Below are positions 62,544-64,000 of a DNA stretch of 64,000 bases, one piece after another. The stretch is from Nodularia sp034931045 (GTDB taxonomy: Bacteria > Cyanobacteriota > Cyanobacteriia > Cyanobacteriales > Nostocaceae). The translations under genes were made by a program, and so were the position numbers. A model generated the notes under the pieces. It did no database searches and was not told the DNA's origin. It was given only the letters and a program-made list of their open reading frames with translations. Every line of letters begins with the position of its first letter. Position 1 is the first letter of the stretch. The stretch lies in NCBI RefSeq assembly GCF_034931045.1, contig NZ_JAYGHH010000006.1, forward strand, positions 115,062-179,061. The letters are read 5' to 3'.

Positions 62544-64000
62544 ATGACTTCCACATTGCCCTTGCCTGAACCTCATCACAGCGACTCACCCAACTGGGAA
62601 GAAGAACTGGATAATGCTATTTTCAGTTTTGAAGATATTCAAAGGTCACTCGACTATAAGCAAGCACAAACGGCACTGCGAAATTTAGTTACCAATCTTG
62701 ATCTGACTCCCCAGGAAAAAAGCGGATTGGAAAATGAACTGGCTGATTTAGAAACTATGCTGGGTAAGTTGGACAGCATGGTGGTACAAATTGCGGCTTT
62801 TGGCATGGTGGGACGTGGTAAGTCCTCTCTACTCAATGCCTTGGTGGGACAAACGGTGTTTGAAACTGGCCCTCTGCATGGAGTTACTCGTGATTCTCAA
62901 AGAGTTAATTGGAGTATTAGTGAGGAGACAATTGGCGACAATGAACGCACTTTACGAGTAACTTTACCTGCGGGTGGTCAATCTCAGGTGGAACTCATTG
63001 ATACTCCTGGGTTAGATGAAGTAGATGGTGATACCCGTGCTGCATTAGCGGAACAGGTCGCAAAGCAAGCAGATTTAATTTTGTTTGTAATTGCTGGGGA
63101 TATGACCAAGATAGAATATGAAGCTCTGTCTCAGTTACGGGAGGCGGGTAAACCGATAATTTTAGTATTTAACAAAGTAGATCAATATCCTGAAGCTGAT
63201 CGGATGGCAATTTATCACAAAATCCGAGATGAAAGAGTGAGGGAATTACTTACGCCTCTGGAAATTGTGATGGCAGCTGCATCACCATTAGTCAAAACGG
63301 CAATTATACGCCCTGATGGTACGAGGGGGGTGCAGTTACGTAACAGTACAGCCCAGGTTGAAGAACTGAAGCTGAAAATTTTGGAGATTTTGCACCGTGA
63401 AGGTAAAGCTTTGGTGGCTCTCAATACCATGCTGTATGCCGATAATGTGAATGAGCAATTGGTTGAGCGAAAATTGACGATTCGTGAACAGAATGCTAAT
63501 CAGTTGATTTGGAAGGCTGTGATGACTAAGGCAGTAGCGATCGCTCTCAATCCAGTAACTGTTGTAGATATACTCAGTAGCATAGTTATTGATATTTCTC
63601 TGATTTTGGGTTTATCTAAACTCTATGGCATTCCTATGAGTGAAAGCGGTGCTGTAAAATTGCTACAAAAAATTGCTCTGAGTATGGGCGGCATCGGTTT
63701 TAGTGAGTTACTGGCAAATTTAGGCTTAAGTGGATTAAAAACTGTGTTGGGCATCTCTGCATCAGCTACTGCTGGCGCGACTTTTGTTCCTTATGTCTCA
63801 GTTGCAATCACTCAAGCCGGGGTAGCTGGGGTGTCTTCCTATGGCATTGGACAAGTGACTAAAGTTTATTTGGCTAATGGGGCGACTTGGGGTGCTGAGG
63901 GACCAAAAGCAGTTATTAGTCGGATTTTGGCGAACTTAGACGAAAAATCTATCCTCAACCGCATTAAAGAGGAATTACAACAAAAAGTTAGATTTCTTAA
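62544..64000 (+). CDS. Dynamin-like/DUF697 GTP-binding protein (3' end outside window)
   Basis: At least 485 residues of an open frame that reaches the window end. The G motifs are intact: G1 GMVGRGKSS at about residue 87-95, G3 DTPGLDEVDGD and G4 NKVD. The C-terminal part has hydrophobic stretches (VVDILSSIVIDISLILGL and ATAGATFVPYVSVAITQAG) of the DUF697 type, which often associate with membranes. The function in cyanobacteria is unknown. ATG 62544 is the first start in frame, after heptamer arrays. Confidence 0.87.
   Translation, partial: MTSTLPLPEPHHSDSPNWEEELDNAIFSFEDIQRSLDYKQAQTALRNLVTNLDLTPQEKSGLENELADLETMLGKLDSMVVQIAAFGMVGRGKSSLLNALVGQTVFETGPLHGVTRDSQRVNWSISEETIGDNERTLRVTLPAGGQSQVELIDTPGLDEVDGDTRAALAEQVAKQADLILFVIAGDMTKIEYEALSQLREAGKPIILVFNKVDQYPEADRMAIYHKIRDERVRELLTPLEIVMAAASPLVKTAIIRPDGTRGVQLRNSTAQVEELKLKILEILHREGKALVALNTMLYADNVNEQLVERKLTIREQNANQLIWKAVMTKAVAIALNPVTVVDILSSIVIDISLILGLSKLYGIPMSESGAVKLLQKIALSMGGIGFSELLANLGLSGLKTVLGISASATAGATFVPYVSVAITQAGVAGVSSYGIGQVTKVYLANGATWGAEGPKAVISRILANLDEKSILNRIKEELQQKVRFL

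Overview
The window looks like draft chromosomal DNA of a filamentous, probably heterocyst-forming cyanobacterium (order Nostocales). The evidence is the many HIP1 octamers (GCGATCGC), a complete ntcA nitrogen regulator, several cyanobacteria-restricted families (DUF3084, DUF3146, DUF3153, SLH-DUF3370, DUF1400 hydrolase), and many tandem 7-bp repeats of the STRR type typical of Nostoc/Anabaena/Nodularia. The species cannot be named from this. Five runs of N mark unresolved sequence. Three lie inside genes (acs, speA, a hydrolase) and each shifts the reading phase, so their lengths are not real distances.

Region 1 (1-4.9 kb): end of a histidine kinase, a stand-alone mannose-6-phosphate-isomerase-type cupin, a HEAT-repeat protein, a GNAT acetyltransferase, two small membrane proteins and an AmpG-like permease. 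Region 2 (5.0-22.3 kb) is the main accessory block: a DNA phosphorothioation (Dnd) island. It holds a phosphorothioation-associated methyltransferase, dndE, dndD, dndC, two DGQHR/DndB-type genes, phosphorothioation-associated protein 4, an SMC/DndD-like ATPase preceded by a broken small ORF, and a superfamily 2 helicase of the phosphorothioation-linked restriction type. dndC is separated from dndDE by a cassette with a REP-associated Y1 transposase, an XRE regulator, an 84-aa protein and a duplicated palindromic operator. A Uma2-type nuclease and an SLH-DUF3370 wall protein sit between the island's modules. No dndA and no recognisable dptFGH are present in the window.

Region 3 (22.4-40 kb) is mostly housekeeping: lexA with a good cyanobacterial LexA box, argF, tRNA-Thr(UGU), an MFS exporter, a TPR protein, acs, an unknown two-gene operon with a possible nuclease-like core, a TerC-family protein, ndk, speA, a sugar nucleotidyltransferase, scpA and pnp. 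Region 4 (40-46.7 kb) has a SNF2 helicase and a SWIM-domain protein separated by an Rpn-family nuclease, then argB. Region 5 (46.7-64 kb) has conserved cyanobacterial hypotheticals, pdxH, a YqgF-like protein, DUF3084, ntcA, fabI, hisB, an ABC ATPase, an SLBB polysaccharide-export protein, a DUF1400 hydrolase, a stomatin-like protein, folP, tpiA and the start of a DUF697-type GTPase.

In the Dnd island, DndC/D/E (with a cysteine desulfurase supplied from elsewhere) would place sulfur in the DNA backbone, and the DGQHR proteins would regulate or recognise modification. The ATPase and helicase modules are the most likely restriction or effector arm. The small frameshifted ORF, the operator-controlled cassette and the heptamer repeats that form parts of coding sequences are the least explained parts of the window.
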